DNA from: Thalassobacillus devorans
Lineage (GTDB): Bacteria; Bacillota; Bacilli; Bacillales; Halobacillaceae
Direction of reading: 5' to 3'
DNA: 64,000 nt
Assembly (NCBI RefSeq): GCF_900176565.1
Contig: NZ_FXEH01000006.1
Span: 1,488,001 to 1,552,000, forward strand
Position numbers and translations under genes: made by a program. Positions within the stretch are counted from its first letter, which is position 1, and each line of letters begins with the position of its first letter. Below the pieces are notes generated by a model. That model was not told the origin of the DNA. It did no database searches and saw only the letters and a list, made by a program, of their open reading frames with translations. Below are positions 41,838 through 51,719 of the stretch, one piece after another.

Positions 41838-42310
41838 AACATACGGTAAGAGCTTTTTCTTTTGGCTTACTTGCATCTTCATTAGTATATTTTCTTGTCA
41901 TGCACTTTGTCGGATTTCCTGAGGAAATGTTTTTACAGGAAGAAACTGGAGATGCAACTAAAGAAGGATACATATTAATAGAAGAAACGGAATTACAGGA
42001 AATGCTGACAAATCAATACGAGCTTGGACTGAAAGAGAAGCAACAAGAAGCGCCCATAAGCAATGATGAGTTAGCGGTCTTCTCGCCTGAAAACAATAGA
42101 TTTACCAGTACTACTCTTAAAATCGAACCAGGGATGAACTCAGAAACAATTACAGAATTTCTGGAAGAAGAAGGCTTGATTATAAATAAGGTAAATTTCC
42201 AACAATATTTAGATGAAGCAGGTTACAGCCGCAACCTTCAGGTCGGCCAATTCCAGCTTGATTCTGAAATGACCTACCAGGAAATAGCTAAACTTATAAC
42301 GTCGAATTGA
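41834..42310 (+). CDS. MltG/YceG-like LysM-subdomain protein (YqzC position)
   Basis: A 158-residue protein with one N-terminal membrane segment (about 8-28), a polar linker, and a C-terminal domain (about 93-155: LKIEPGMNSETITEFLEEEGLIINKVNFQQYLDE...VGQFQLDSEMTYQEIAKLI). That domain resembles the LysM-like part of endolytic transglycosylase MltG/YceG; the catalytic YceG domain is missing, so no transglycosylase activity is expected. Coupled to the preceding gene through an ATGA overlap. The acidic extracellular part suits a halophile. Confidence 0.75.
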   Translation: MKHTVRAFSFGLLASSLVYFLVMHFVGFPEEMFLQEETGDATKEGYILIEETELQEMLTNQYELGLKEKQQEAPISNDELAVFSPENNRFTSTTLKIEPGMNSETITEFLEEEGLIINKVNFQQYLDEAGYSRNLQVGQFQLDSEMTYQEIAKLITSN

Positions 42311-42352
42311 AGTGCATTTTGCTCGGTGTCTGTAAATTCAAATCAAACAAAG

Positions 42353-42386
42353 AAGGGTTGTATCCATAAGATACAGCCCTTCCTTT
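42353..42386. terminator. Bidirectional terminator, MltG-like gene/phoU
   Basis: AAGGGTTGTATC and GATACAGCCCTT pair around a 5-base loop, with CCTTTTTTATT on the plus strand and CTTTG on the minus strand. Confidence 0.8.
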
Positions 42387-42387
42387 T

Positions 42388-43050
42388 TTATTCATTCAAA
42401 TCATAAGATCTGCCTTTAACAAGGAAAAAAACCTCTTCCCCAATATTAGTGATATGGTCAGCAAACCGTTCGATGTAACGAGCTGAATAAGCCATTTGCA
42501 TTAAATACTGGATTTGATCTGGGTTATTTGCTGTTGATTCCAGCAACTCTCTTATGAGTTCTCCATATTTCCTATCTACGATATCATCCATTTCTGAAAG
42601 CTTATTGGCAAATGTGATATCTTCAAGATCAAACGCCTTTTTAGCGATATCTACCATGTCGAAGGCCACATCTGCCATTTCACGGATTCCAGGATGGATA
42701 GAAAGCGGATGTTTCTCTCCTAAATGCTGCGTTGCCTTAGCAATATTCTTCGCATGGTCAGCCATTCTTTCTAAGTCAGTCGTAATTTTGATAGCAATGA
42801 TCAGTCGACGTAAATCGGTCGCCACTGGTTGTTGTTTAGCGATTAGAATCATAACTTTATCATTGATTTCATCTTCTTTTTTGTCTATCTTGACATCTTC
42901 CTTAATAATTTGCTCTGCCTTCTTTATATCACTTGCATATAAGGCATCGATAGCTGTCATAAAAGCTTGTTTGGTTGTTTCTGCAAGCTCAAATATATCT
43001 GCTTTCAAATTAGCCAGTTCTTCTGAAAAGTGTTCTCTAGTCACCATCAT
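42388..43050 (-). CDS. phoU: Phosphate transport regulator PhoU
   Basis: A 220-residue two-repeat helical bundle of the PhoU type, with KAEQIIKEDVKIDKKEDEINDKVM in the first repeat and DDIVDRKYGELIRELLE in the second, both metal-binding PhoU fingerprints. It modulates the Pst transporter and Pho signalling. It starts 21 bases after pstB, so it is the last gene of the pst operon. Confidence 0.95.
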   Translation of the reverse strand: MMVTREHFSEELANLKADIFELAETTKQAFMTAIDALYASDIKKAEQIIKEDVKIDKKEDEINDKVMILIAKQQPVATDLRRLIIAIKITTDLERMADHAKNIAKATQHLGEKHPLSIHPGIREMADVAFDMVDIAKKAFDLEDITFANKLSEMDDIVDRKYGELIRELLESTANNPDQIQYLMQMAYSARYIERFADHITNIGEEVFFLVKGRSYDLNE

Positions 43051-43071
43051 ATGACTCCTCCCATATTTAAA

Positions 43072-43920
43072 TTAACCGAACCTACCGCTGATATAGTCCT
43101 CCGTACGCTTATCTGAAGGATTTGAGAACAGTTTATCAGTATCATCAAATTCTATCAGTTCTCCGTTTAAGAAGAAGGCGGTTTTATCGGAAATTCTCGC
43201 TGCCTGCTGCATATTATGAGTCACAATAATGATGCTGTATTTCTTTTTCAGTTCTTGGACTAATTCCTCTACTTTCAAAGTTGAAATAGGGTCAAGAGCT
43301 GAAGTTGGTTCATCCATCAATATTACATCCGGTTCAATAGCTAAAGCCCGGGCAATACAGATCCTCTGCTGCTGACCTCCTGATAGACCGAACGCATTCT
43401 CATTTAAACGATCTTTCACTTCATCCCATATAGCAGCATCTTTTAAACTTTTTTCGACGACCTGATCCAGTACAGCCTTCTTCTTCACACCATGAACACG
43501 TGGGCCATAAGCAACATTATCATAGATGGACTTTGGGAATGGATTAGGTTTTTGGAAGACCATTCCTACTTTCGTTCTTAAGTCTTCCACACCATACTTA
43601 TTGGAGAAAATGTCTTCCCCTTTATATTTAATTGATCCGGAAGTTTTTACAGTTGGGACCATCTCAACCATACGATTTAAAGTCTTTAGATACGTTGACT
43701 TACCACAACCTGATGGACCAATGATAGCAGTCACTTTATTTTGAGGTACCTTCATGTCGATTCCATATAATGCCTGGTCATTTCCATACCAAAGATTTAG
43801 ATCGTTAATTTCAAATACGTTCTGTTCCATAGTACCCTCACTCTTTATCACACTGGTGCCTTTTACACCTGTACCCAGGGGACGTTCAGCGGATTGGTTA
43901 TTTTTAGTAATAGTTTGCAT
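43072..43920 (-). CDS. pstB: Phosphate ABC transporter ATPase PstB
   Basis: ATP-hydrolysing subunit of the high-affinity phosphate importer. In 282 residues: Walker [11 protein letters not shown]-loop [16 protein letters not shown], signature [16 protein letters not shown], Walker [13 protein letters not shown] and H-loop VTHNM. The first 30 residues form a polar extension before the usual start near [11 protein letters not shown] kept the ATG at 43920 because GGAGGAA sits before it; an internal start at residue 31 is an alternative. Confidence 0.96.
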   Translation of the reverse strand: MQTITKNNQSAERPLGTGVKGTSVIKSEGTMEQNVFEINDLNLWYGNDQALYGIDMKVPQNKVTAIIGPSGCGKSTYLKTLNRMVEMVPTVKTSGSIKYKGEDIFSNKYGVEDLRTKVGMVFQKPNPFPKSIYDNVAYGPRVHGVKKKAVLDQVVEKSLKDAAIWDEVKDRLNENAFGLSGGQQQRICIARALAIEPDVILMDEPTSALDPISTLKVEELVQELKKKYSIIIVTHNMQQAARISDKTAFFLNGELIEFDDTDKLFSNPSDKRTEDYISGRFG

Positions 43921-43953
43921 AAAAATTCCTCCTATCAGCGCTTAATACCTTTT

Positions 43954-44820
43954 CTAGAATTTGTTACGAATGAAAACCGCAATAGCGTTCATTAGCAAGA
44001 GTACAATCAACAGCACGATAATTCCCGCAGCTGCAACGAACTGCCACTCTTCTTGAGGCCGGCCTGTCCAATTGAAGATTTGTATAGGCATGACGGTATA
44101 TTTAGAAAGCAATGAATCGGGAATTGTATAAATTGCAGTAGCAGCTCCTACAATAATCAAGGGAGCTGTCTCCCCGATTGCACGAGATAAAGCAAGGATG
44201 GTACCTGTCAATATTCCAGGTAAAGCCGCGGGTAAAACAACACGACGGATCGTCTGCCATTTCGATGCCCCCATTCCATAAGAGGCTTCTTTGATGTCTG
44301 CCGGCACTGACCTGATTGCTTCCTGCGCAGCTACCACAATAACCGGGAGTACTAGCAAAGCCATCGTCAATCCACCGGCAATCAGGGTATAACCGAAGCG
44401 AAGCATATAAACAAAGAAAGTCAAGCCAAGCAAACCATAAACAATCGACGGTACTCCCGCAAGATTTTGAATATTAACCTGTATGAATTTCGTCCATCGG
44501 TTTTTATAAGCATATTCCTCTAAGAAAATAGCAGTACCGACACCAATAACAATTGCTACTGGTGCAACGATGCCAATCAACATAATCGATCCGATTAATC
44601 CTGCAAAAATACCAGCTTCTTCAGGATATGGGGCAGGAAAATTTGAAATGAAATTCCCATTTAAATAGCCAATTCCTTGAGTCAGTACACGATATAACAA
44701 TAACGCCAGAAAAATCAGTCCAACAGTTGTCGAAGTGAAAAATAATACTTTCAGTACATTATTTAACAGTACCCTGCCACGAATTCTTTTTTGAATATTA
44801 TTCTGATTTGTATCCAGCAT
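43954..44820 (-). CDS. pstA: Phosphate ABC transporter permease PstA
   Basis: A 288-residue inner-membrane subunit with six hydrophobic segments and the permease EAA motif (EASYGMGASKWQTIRRVVLPAALPGILTG). It pairs with PstC. Its ATG shares one base with the pstC stop (TGATG), so translation is coupled. Confidence 0.96.
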   Translation of the reverse strand: MLDTNQNNIQKRIRGRVLLNNVLKVLFFTSTTVGLIFLALLLYRVLTQGIGYLNGNFISNFPAPYPEEAGIFAGLIGSIMLIGIVAPVAIVIGVGTAIFLEEYAYKNRWTKFIQVNIQNLAGVPSIVYGLLGLTFFVYMLRFGYTLIAGGLTMALLVLPVIVVAAQEAIRSVPADIKEASYGMGASKWQTIRRVVLPAALPGILTGTILALSRAIGETAPLIIVGAATAIYTIPDSLLSKYTVMPIQIFNWTGRPQEEWQFVAAAGIIVLLIVLLLMNAIAVFIRNKF

Positions 44821-45767
44821 CAGTATTCCTCCCTGAACTTACGTGAGATATACTGGGATAGCATGTTCATGAGCAATGTGAATATGAACAAAGTAGCTCC
44901 TACAGCATAAATACTATAATATATGGTTGAGCCGAAGGTAGTATCCCCAGTCGCGCCCTGGACAATAAATGCAGTCAACGTCTGAATCGAACGGGTCGGG
45001 TCAAATGTTAACGCTGGTGATGCTCCTGCAGCTATAACGACGATCATTGTTTCACCGATGGCCCGAGAAATAGCAAGAACAATAGATGCCATAATTCCTG
45101 AAAAAGCCGCAGGAAGAACCACTTTAAACGCCACTTCCAACTTCGTAGCTCCTAAAGCCAACGCACCTTCACGTAAGTTATTCGGTACGGAATTCATCGC
45201 ATCTTCTGAAAGGGAAGCAATCATTGGGATAATCATGATTCCCACTACAATACCTGCACTTAAGGCATTGAAAACTCCCAGCCCAGGTAAAAAGCTCTTC
45301 AGCAACGGCGTGACAAAGGTAAGTGCAAAAAATCCATATACAACCGTTGGAATTCCTGCAAGCACCTCTAATGTTGGCTTGATGATCTTGCGTGCACGAT
45401 TACTTGCGTACTCACTCAAAAAAATAGCAGACATCAGACCTAAAGGCACAGCTACGATTGCAGCAATCAATGTAATCAATAAAGTACCAGTAATCAAAGG
45501 TAATACTCCAAAATGCCCGCTCCATGGCGACCACTGTGTTCCAGTATAAAAATCAAAAATAGATGTGCTGCTAAAAAAGGTGATCGATTCCCGAAGTAAC
45601 GTAAAGAGAATCCCTGCTGTTGTCAAAACACTTACACTCGCACATAACAATAAAAATGCAGGAACAAGTTTCTCTATCTTACCTGAAATACTTTTCTTCT
45701 TACGTTTATTATCGATTAGTGCTTGAACATCCAAATCAATCGTTTCGTCTTTAAAAGCTTTTTCCAT
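44820..45767 (-). CDS. pstC: Phosphate ABC transporter permease PstC
   Basis: A 315-residue permease with six membrane segments and the EAA motif (EGALALGATKLEVAFKVVLPAAFSGIMAS). I chose the ATG at 45767 (MEKAFKDETID), 8 bases after a GAGGGGA site, over a TTG two codons upstream. A long cytoplasmic N-terminus (about 40 residues) precedes the first membrane segment. Separated from pstS by a hairpin. Confidence 0.95.
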   Translation of the reverse strand: MEKAFKDETIDLDVQALIDNKRKKKSISGKIEKLVPAFLLLCASVSVLTTAGILFTLLRESITFFSSTSIFDFYTGTQWSPWSGHFGVLPLITGTLLITLIAAIVAVPLGLMSAIFLSEYASNRARKIIKPTLEVLAGIPTVVYGFFALTFVTPLLKSFLPGLGVFNALSAGIVVGIMIIPMIASLSEDAMNSVPNNLREGALALGATKLEVAFKVVLPAAFSGIMASIVLAISRAIGETMIVVIAAGASPALTFDPTRSIQTLTAFIVQGATGDTTFGSTIYYSIYAVGATLFIFTLLMNMLSQYISRKFREEY

Positions 45768-45832
45768 CCTCAATCCCCTCTCATCCGTAAAAGGAATTTC
45801 TGTTTATCACCAGGCGTTCTCTTTTACACAAC

Positions 45833-45860
45833 AGCAAGGTGAGGCTAAAAAAGCCCCACC
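45833..45860 (-). terminator. Intercistronic hairpin between pstS and pstC
   Basis: GGTG-AGGCT/AGCC-CACC around a T/A-rich loop, with no T-run after it on the minus strand. Such hairpins stabilise the pstS part of the message or attenuate read-through, giving more binding protein than permease. Confidence 0.6.
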
Positions 45861-45889
45861 CCCCCGCTGAATTTTACTTAGCCTATTTC

Positions 45890-46852
45890 TTATTCTGATT
45901 GCAGTGATTCTAATTGCTTCTGATATTCATCTTCAGGCAGGGCTACATAGCCGACTTGTTCAGCCGCTTTCGCAGCATTGTTCAACATATATTCTGTAAA
46001 ATCTTTTACTTGTTCTTTTTCGTTATAGGAATCCATATTTACATAAGTGAACAATGGACGGGAAAATGGTGTGTAGGAACCATCCTGAATGGTTTCTGGT
46101 GATGGTTTTACGGCTTTTCCTTCTCCATCTTTAATTCCAAGAACTTTCAAGCTATCCTGATTTTCCTGGTAGTACGCATAACCAAAGAATCCAATGGCGT
46201 TCGGGTCACTTTCAATACCGCGTACCAGCACGTTATCATCTTCAGAAAGGGTTGTGTTGGCACCCTCTTTCATTGGTTCATCCTCCAGTACTACTTCGTT
46301 AAAGTAATCAAAAGTACCTGAATCATGACCGGGGCTATAGATTTTGATTGTTTCATCTGGCCATTCTGGATTAATGTCTGACCACTTTGTTGCACCATTA
46401 CCATCTAAGAAGATTTTTTTCAAATCTTCTACAGAAAGTTCTTCAACAAAATCATTTTGCTGGCTCACTACGATAGAAAGTCCATCATAAGCTAATTCCA
46501 ACTCTTTGAGGTCTACACCGTTTTCTTCTGCGGCTGCTTTTTCTTCATCCTTAATCGGTCGGGAAGCATTGCTTAGATCGATTTCACCTTTGGTAGACTT
46601 TTTAAATCCACCGCCGGAACCGGAACTATTCACAGAAACATTAACTTCAGGGTTTTCCTTGTTATATTCATAAGTCAAAGCTTCCATAATAGGAAATACT
46701 GTGGATGATCCGTCAACTGAGATACTTCCAGAAACAGACTCCTCTGATCCCTCTTCACCGGCCTCACCATTTGATTGGCCGCCGCATGCTGCTAACACAC
46801 TCAGCATTAGGACTAGTGTAAATAGTAGTGAATAATTCTTGAAACGGTTCAT
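45890..46852 (-). CDS. pstS: Phosphate-binding lipoprotein PstS
   Basis: Extracellular lipoprotein that captures phosphate for PstCAB. Signal peptide with lipobox LSVLAAC (lipidated Cys23), followed by an acidic linker (GEAGEEGSEESVSGS). The binding domain has the phosphate-contact motifs DGSSTVFPI, SGSGGGFKK and SPGHDSGTFDYF. 320 residues, normal. First gene of the pst operon, under PhoP boxes. The many Asp and Glu residues fit a saline habitat. Confidence 0.96.
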   Translation of the reverse strand: MNRFKNYSLLFTLVLMLSVLAACGGQSNGEAGEEGSEESVSGSISVDGSSTVFPIMEALTYEYNKENPEVNVSVNSSGSGGGFKKSTKGEIDLSNASRPIKDEEKAAAEENGVDLKELELAYDGLSIVVSQQNDFVEELSVEDLKKIFLDGNGATKWSDINPEWPDETIKIYSPGHDSGTFDYFNEVVLEDEPMKEGANTTLSEDDNVLVRGIESDPNAIGFFGYAYYQENQDSLKVLGIKDGEGKAVKPSPETIQDGSYTPFSRPLFTYVNMDSYNEKEQVKDFTEYMLNNAAKAAEQVGYVALPEDEYQKQLESLQSE

Positions 46853-46909
46853 TTCTTTTCCCCCTACACTCCATTATTTTGTCGGTTGGCTTGGCCAACT
46901 ACATGTACA

Positions 46910-46963
46910 ATAATAAAGCGAGACTTTTAAACTGGAATGAAGCTATTGTAAAGATTGTGTAAA
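46910..46963 (-). promoter_or_regulatory. PhoP boxes and promoter of the pst operon
   Basis: On the minus strand four half-sites recur exactly every 11 bases: TTTACA (46963-46958), TTTACA (46952-46947), TTCATT (46941-46936) and TTAAAA (46930-46925). A -10 TATTAT follows (46915-46910). This is the standard arrangement for PhoP activation of pst in B. subtilis, with boxes at about -22 to -60. Confidence 0.85.
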
Positions 46964-46982
46964 TCATAAGATTTTGACGTAT

Positions 46983-47023
46983 AAAAAAAGAGCAATACCA
47001 TTTAGGTATTACTCTTCGTTATT
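46983..47023 (-). terminator. Terminator overlapping the end of pbpA
   Basis: On the minus strand AAGAGTAATACC pairs with GGTATTGCTCTT and is followed by seven T. It contains the pbpA stop codon. Confidence 0.85.
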
Positions 47024-49153
47024 GTCGGACGCCTCATTTTCTTCTTCGTTGAGGTTCTCTTCCACATCTTCTATGCCTTTCTCGCTGCGTTCCTTTTTCA
47101 GTTCGAAATAAGCATCGAGGATGTCCTTGGATATATCTTTGTTGATGGAAGAGCCAATCTGTTTTCCAACATGAGGAACAACTACAGAGAAGGCTACTTC
47201 CGGTTTATCATGTGGGGCATAGCCAACCATCGTTAAATTTTCGGTTTCAATTTTAGTGGTATTTCCATTGCTGTCTTTTGGAAACATAAAATTTTGTGCT
47301 GTTCCTGTCTTCCCTGCCGGCCTGTAATCTACATCCTTGAATGTGCTATATGCGGTTCCACCCTGTCTTTGAAAGGCGTATTGAAAACCTAACTTCACTC
47401 GATCAATGTATTTTTCTTCCATGTCAATGCGGTTTAATACATCTGTATTGACGTTTTCTTTGACGGAACCTAATTGCTCCATCTCATTGGATGGCTCCCT
47501 AATTTCCTTTACCAAATGAGGGCGTATCCGATAGCCATCATTCGCTATTGTAGAAACATACTGTGCAAGTTGCATTGTTGTATAAGAATTATACTGACCT
47601 ATCAAAAAGTCTAATTGGGTACCAGGAATAGGCTTTTCACCAATCACCCCAGTGGCCTCAGAAGGCATATCAATACCAGTTGGAACGCCTAACCCAAATT
47701 GATTAAAGTTATATAAGAATTTATTATAGGTGCCAGATTTGAAATCTATGGGCTTACGTGGCACATATGTTTCACCGCCAATTCGATATCCCGCTAAAAA
47801 CATATATACGTTGGAAGATTTCTGAAGTGCTGTTATGTCATTTACAGGTCCTAAATTCCTGTAAGAACCTTTTACTGTGTCTGAGACATACAACTTTCTA
47901 TCATAAATGGATTCACCAGGTTGCATGACATCTTCCTGTAACGCCATTAAAACGGTGGCACCTTTCACAGTTGACCCTGGTAAATGCTGGGCCTGGATAG
48001 CTTTATAGGAGTGATCGACCACTTCAGGCTCTCCAGATTCCCTGTCCCGGTTATAGTACATACCAGATACCGCCAAAACTTCACCGGTATTAGGGTCCAT
48101 CATAACAACCATGGCATCTTCGAGGAACCGATTTTTATAAGGCTGGCGGGCAATCTCTTCTTTCAATCGCTTTTTAACAATCTCATCCACCTGCTGCTGG
48201 AGTTCTATATCAATCGATAGAACAAGATCATCACCACGTGACCCTTCTCTGACCACCTCGGTATTTACGATATTGTTCTTCTTATCCGTTTCATAGCGGA
48301 TTTTTTCTTTTGATCCTCTTAGTATACTTTCATATTTTTCTTCCAGGCCACTTTTACCGACTCGGTCATTACGACTATAATCAAGGGATAAATAATAATC
48401 CTGGTTCGCTCTTGGAATCCCCTGTTCAGCAGTAGTTATGGTGCCAATATAATTACGGAACGTGCCTTCATACGGGTATTTCCTGTTCCAGTCTGATGTT
48501 ACGTTTATTCCAGGAAGCTGATTCAGGTGCTCCGCCACTGATGCATATTCTTCGATGGTTATCTCATCATTTTTAATGATATGAGGGGCCAGAGCAGAAG
48601 CCTGATCGAGCTCTTTCTTTATTGCAATCACCTGGTATTTTTCAAATGGAATCGATTCGACTTCCTCTTCTGTAATCCGGTCCAGCAAAAGCTGGTATTC
48701 TTCTCCTCCGGATAAGTCTTCTGATTCTTCTTGTGAGACCCGTTCTCTGACTTCTTCTTCATTCAGCAGGTAAAAATACTCTTTCAAGTCACGTTCACGG
48801 ACAATTTTTTTCAATTCTTCCTCTTCGCCCATACTGATAAACTCAGCTAAATCTTCTGCAAGCTTGAGACGGTCCATTGGCTGTACCCCTTTAGGAGGGG
48901 TATAAGTAATCGAATAGAGTGGTTCATTATCAACAATCACACGTCCAAACCGGTCAAACATTTTCCCTCTCGGCACCGGTGTATGAATCGTTGTATTTTC
49001 TGTTCGGTTGATTTCTTCCTGGGCATCTTCTCCATATAAAATTTGAACCACGCCCAACTGAAGTATCAACGAAGCGAATAGTAAAAAAATCACAAAGAAT
49101 AAAATATTCATTCTTAAAGGAAGATGCGATTTTTTCTTTTTGCTTTTCCCCAT
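47009..49153 (-). CDS. pbpA: Class B penicillin-binding protein 2A (transpeptidase)
   Basis: A 714-residue elongasome transpeptidase that cross-links peptidoglycan during growth and spore outgrowth. It has a basic N-terminus, one membrane anchor (about 15-37), the PBP dimerisation domain, then the transpeptidase with SxxK at Ser394-Lys397 (PGSTVKG), SSN at 446-448 and KTG at 615-617. The C-terminal tail is very acidic. It lies between yqgE and pst, as B. subtilis pbpA does. Confidence 0.95.
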   Translation of the reverse strand: MGKSKKKKSHLPLRMNILFFVIFLLFASLILQLGVVQILYGEDAQEEINRTENTTIHTPVPRGKMFDRFGRVIVDNEPLYSITYTPPKGVQPMDRLKLAEDLAEFISMGEEEELKKIVRERDLKEYFYLLNEEEVRERVSQEESEDLSGGEEYQLLLDRITEEEVESIPFEKYQVIAIKKELDQASALAPHIIKNDEITIEEYASVAEHLNQLPGINVTSDWNRKYPYEGTFRNYIGTITTAEQGIPRANQDYYLSLDYSRNDRVGKSGLEEKYESILRGSKEKIRYETDKKNNIVNTEVVREGSRGDDLVLSIDIELQQQVDEIVKKRLKEEIARQPYKNRFLEDAMVVMMDPNTGEVLAVSGMYYNRDRESGEPEVVDHSYKAIQAQHLPGSTVKGATVLMALQEDVMQPGESIYDRKLYVSDTVKGSYRNLGPVNDITALQKSSNVYMFLAGYRIGGETYVPRKPIDFKSGTYNKFLYNFNQFGLGVPTGIDMPSEATGVIGEKPIPGTQLDFLIGQYNSYTTMQLAQYVSTIANDGYRIRPHLVKEIREPSNEMEQLGSVKENVNTDVLNRIDMEEKYIDRVKLGFQYAFQRQGGTAYSTFKDVDYRPAGKTGTAQNFMFPKDSNGNTTKIETENLTMVGYAPHDKPEVAFSVVVPHVGKQIGSSINKDISKDILDAYFELKKERSEKGIEDVEENLNEEENEASDNNEE

Positions 49154-49234
49154 CGTCCTCCCCCTTACCTATCAAAATTCACCCAACTATTATAACATTT
49201 TCCAACATATTAAAATAGTTGCCAATAGGGATAT

Positions 49235-50512
49235 TTAAGGGTTTTTACTGGTTGTCATAGTTGTATCCGTAACATATGCACTTTCTGATTCTTCTTCTTT
49301 TCTAAGATCAATCCCTTTTACAAAAAAGTAAATCCAGAAATGTCCAGATCCTACCAGAAGCAAGATGAAAGGTATCGCTCGTTCCGGAGAAAACAAAGTA
49401 ATACCCAGCAGGAATATAAGAATCGAAGCTACTCTTCCGGCATTCAAGAACAATTCTCGCACCACAATATATTCAATCCGCATTTCCGCCGCTTTCCAAG
49501 ATTTTCCGATTACATCGTAAGTCAGTGAAATGTAAGGCACATATAGAATTGGGTAAGAAATTCCAATCACAGCTGCATAAATCAACAATGTAGTGAAATT
49601 TACATTAATCAATAAAATGGAGAGCGCAAGGTATAAAGAAACCCCTCCTGCGAATATTGCCCATTTCCTCATTCGAGGTTTTATCCACTTGGTTGCCAGA
49701 AAATAAAGGACAAATGCACTTCCGGAATATACAAGATTAAACATACCTAAAGAAAGCTCACTTTGGGTAGCTATATAAACCCAAATGGAAATAACAAATA
49801 AAAAAGTCCCTTCCCTCAGCCCTTGGAATACATGGGCGTGTAATATCTTCCCCCAATTCTTATTGCTTTTTCGCTCCTGGAAAATTCGTTGAAAAGAAAA
49901 GTTACCTTTAGCTTTTCTGCGTTGCAGAAAGAAACTGGTAACAACCGCACAAATAAAGAGAACAAATGAAATGGTGAAGATCACCGTATATCCTGTAAAT
50001 GCAGCCATATTGGCAATAATCAGCCCAGCTAATATGGGACCAACCATACCGCCAAAAGACTGAAGCAAACCAAGAAAACCATTAAAGAAATCTCGGGTAT
50101 CCGGTTCCGTGATTTCGAAGGTAAGTACATTAAACGCAAGCCAGTAAAACCCATAACCAATGCCTAATAAACCGCCAAGCAATATATTAAAGCTGGCAGC
50201 TTTTTCGCCTACGATCAAGACCGTCAAAAAGAACAAGGACAAAAAAATAACCCCTGCACGTAAGACAACTACACGGTCCACCTTTTTCGCAAATTTTCCG
50301 GCAATGATGAAAGTCACCGGCTGGAGTATATAGATGCTTAAGTTATACAATGCGATAGCAGTATATTCACTGGATTGTTTCCAAAGATAAACGTTTACAA
50401 AAGTATTCGACAAAAATATTCCTAACGAGTAAAGTCCACCTATCAACAGCAATAGCAGTAAGTCTTTATTCACTTCCGTCGGCCCTAAGAGGGAATGTAA
50501 TAATTTTTTCAT
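49235..50512 (-). CDS. yqgE: MFS transporter (YqgE)
   Basis: A 425-residue major facilitator with about 12 membrane segments. It sits between pbpA and sodA as B. subtilis yqgE does. The ligand is unknown. I chose the ATG at 50512 (MKKLLHSLLGPTEV) with AAAGGAG 9 bases upstream; an in-frame start 8 codons earlier would swallow that site. The C-terminal tail is charged. Confidence 0.88.
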   Translation of the reverse strand: MKKLLHSLLGPTEVNKDLLLLLLIGGLYSLGIFLSNTFVNVYLWKQSSEYTAIALYNLSIYILQPVTFIIAGKFAKKVDRVVVLRAGVIFLSLFFLTVLIVGEKAASFNILLGGLLGIGYGFYWLAFNVLTFEITEPDTRDFFNGFLGLLQSFGGMVGPILAGLIIANMAAFTGYTVIFTISFVLFICAVVTSFFLQRRKAKGNFSFQRIFQERKSNKNWGKILHAHVFQGLREGTFLFVISIWVYIATQSELSLGMFNLVYSGSAFVLYFLATKWIKPRMRKWAIFAGGVSLYLALSILLINVNFTTLLIYAAVIGISYPILYVPYISLTYDVIGKSWKAAEMRIEYIVVRELFLNAGRVASILIFLLGITLFSPERAIPFILLLVGSGHFWIYFFVKGIDLRKEEESESAYVTDTTMTTSKNP

Positions 50513-50575
50513 ATCTCCAATCTCCTTTACTGTCATTCCTTAGTCTCTGCAAACAGAGTGGAGATATGCACATGA

Positions 50576-50606
50576 AAAAAGCGCGGACCCTTGGTCCGCG
50601 CTTAGT
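50576..50606 (-). terminator. Terminator after sodA
   Basis: AAGCGCGGACC and GGTCCGCGCTT form an 11-bp stem. On the minus strand a TTTTTTC tail follows. Confidence 0.9.
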
Positions 50607-50613
50607 TTTATCA

Positions 50614-51225
50614 TTATTTTGCTTCTTGGTAGCGTTTAGAAACTTCTTCCCAATTCACTACGTTCCAGAATGCTTTTGCATAATCCGGACGCTTGTTTTG
50701 ATACTTAAGATAATACGCATGCTCCCATACGTCCAATCCTAATACAGGAGTTTTACCTTCCATAATCGGAGAGTCCTGGTTCAACGTATCAGTGAGTTCA
50801 AGGTTGCCGTTATTAACGACTAACCATGCCCAACCAGAACCAAAACGACCAGTTGCTGTTTTTTCGAATTCTTCTTTAAAGGATTCGAAGCTGCCAAACT
50901 TTTCGTTAATAGCATTAGCTAGATCTCCTGATGGCTCTCCTCCACCGTTTGGAGACATGATCTGCCAGAATAGAGTGTGGTTTGCATGTCCACCACCATT
51001 GTTACGGACAGCATTACGAATGTCTTCAGGTACAGCATCCAGGTTGCCAATGAGATCTTCCAAGGATTTGCTTTCTAAATCCTGATGACCTTCCAATGCA
51101 TTGTTCAATTTCGTAACATAGGTGTTATGGTGCTTCGTGTGGTGGATGTTCATTGTTTCCTTGTCGATGTGTGGTTCTAGTGCGTCATAAGCGTAAGGTA
51201 GTTCAGGTAGTTCAAATTTAGCCAT
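50614..51225 (-). CDS. sodA: Superoxide dismutase (Mn type)
   Basis: Dismutates superoxide to hydrogen peroxide and oxygen. The 203-residue protein has the four metal ligands in place: His in [17 protein letters not shown], His in [12 protein letters not shown], and Asp and His in [16 protein letters not shown]. Gly and Gln residues near the site ([18 protein letters not shown]) suit the Mn/Fe family; Mn is the usual metal in bacilli. No signal peptide, so cytoplasmic. Confidence 0.97.
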   Translation of the reverse strand: MAKFELPELPYAYDALEPHIDKETMNIHHTKHHNTYVTKLNNALEGHQDLESKSLEDLIGNLDAVPEDIRNAVRNNGGGHANHTLFWQIMSPNGGGEPSGDLANAINEKFGSFESFKEEFEKTATGRFGSGWAWLVVNNGNLELTDTLNQDSPIMEGKTPVLGLDVWEHAYYLKYQNKRPDYAKAFWNVVNWEEVSKRYQEAK

Positions 51226-51425
51226 AATGAAATTCCTCCTTTTTAGAATATGTACATAAGTGCTTGGAAGCAGTATTACTACTTTTAAGCCTCTAATGCA
51301 AATGTAACAAAGCCTTTGAAGTGTTGCAAATATTATGCATATTCTTATTTATCTTTTTTAAACACGCTGCATATATAATGTTACCTAATCGAAGTCTATT
51401 CAAACATTTACCCTTTGAAAAGTAT

Positions 51426-51457
51426 AAAAAAATGCTGCGTTTACAGCAGCATTTGTA
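51426..51457 (-). terminator. Terminator of the tRNA operon
   Basis: AATGCTGC and GCAGCATT around a 7-base loop; on the minus strand a run of seven T follows, just past tRNA-Phe. Confidence 0.9.
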
Positions 51458-51472
51458 GTCAATTCCAGAAAG

Positions 51473-51545
<73 letters not shown>

Positions 51546-51617
51546 ATTATTGGTATTATTCAGTTAACTGATAATTAGTGCACTGACTTTTGTTTTTTTT
51601 CACTTATGAAAAAATGG

Positions 51618-51707
51618 CGGAGGAGGAGGGATTCGAACCCCCGCGGGCCGTGAAGCCCCTGGCGGTTTTCAAGACCGCTCCCTTCAGCCAGACTTGGGTA
51701 CTCCTCC
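51618..51707 (-). tRNA. tRNA-Ser (UGA)
   Basis: A 90-base class II tRNA with a long variable arm (CAGGGGCTTCACGGCCCG), acceptor GGAGGAG/CTCCTCC and anticodon TGA in TCTTGAAAA. CCA is encoded. Confidence 0.97.
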
Positions 51708-51719
51708 GCAAAAAAATGG

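Noticed and set aside
42388-45890. Long plus-strand open frames opposite phoU, pstB and pstC
   Set aside because: Antisense shadows of conserved genes, with low-complexity composition and no ribosome sites.
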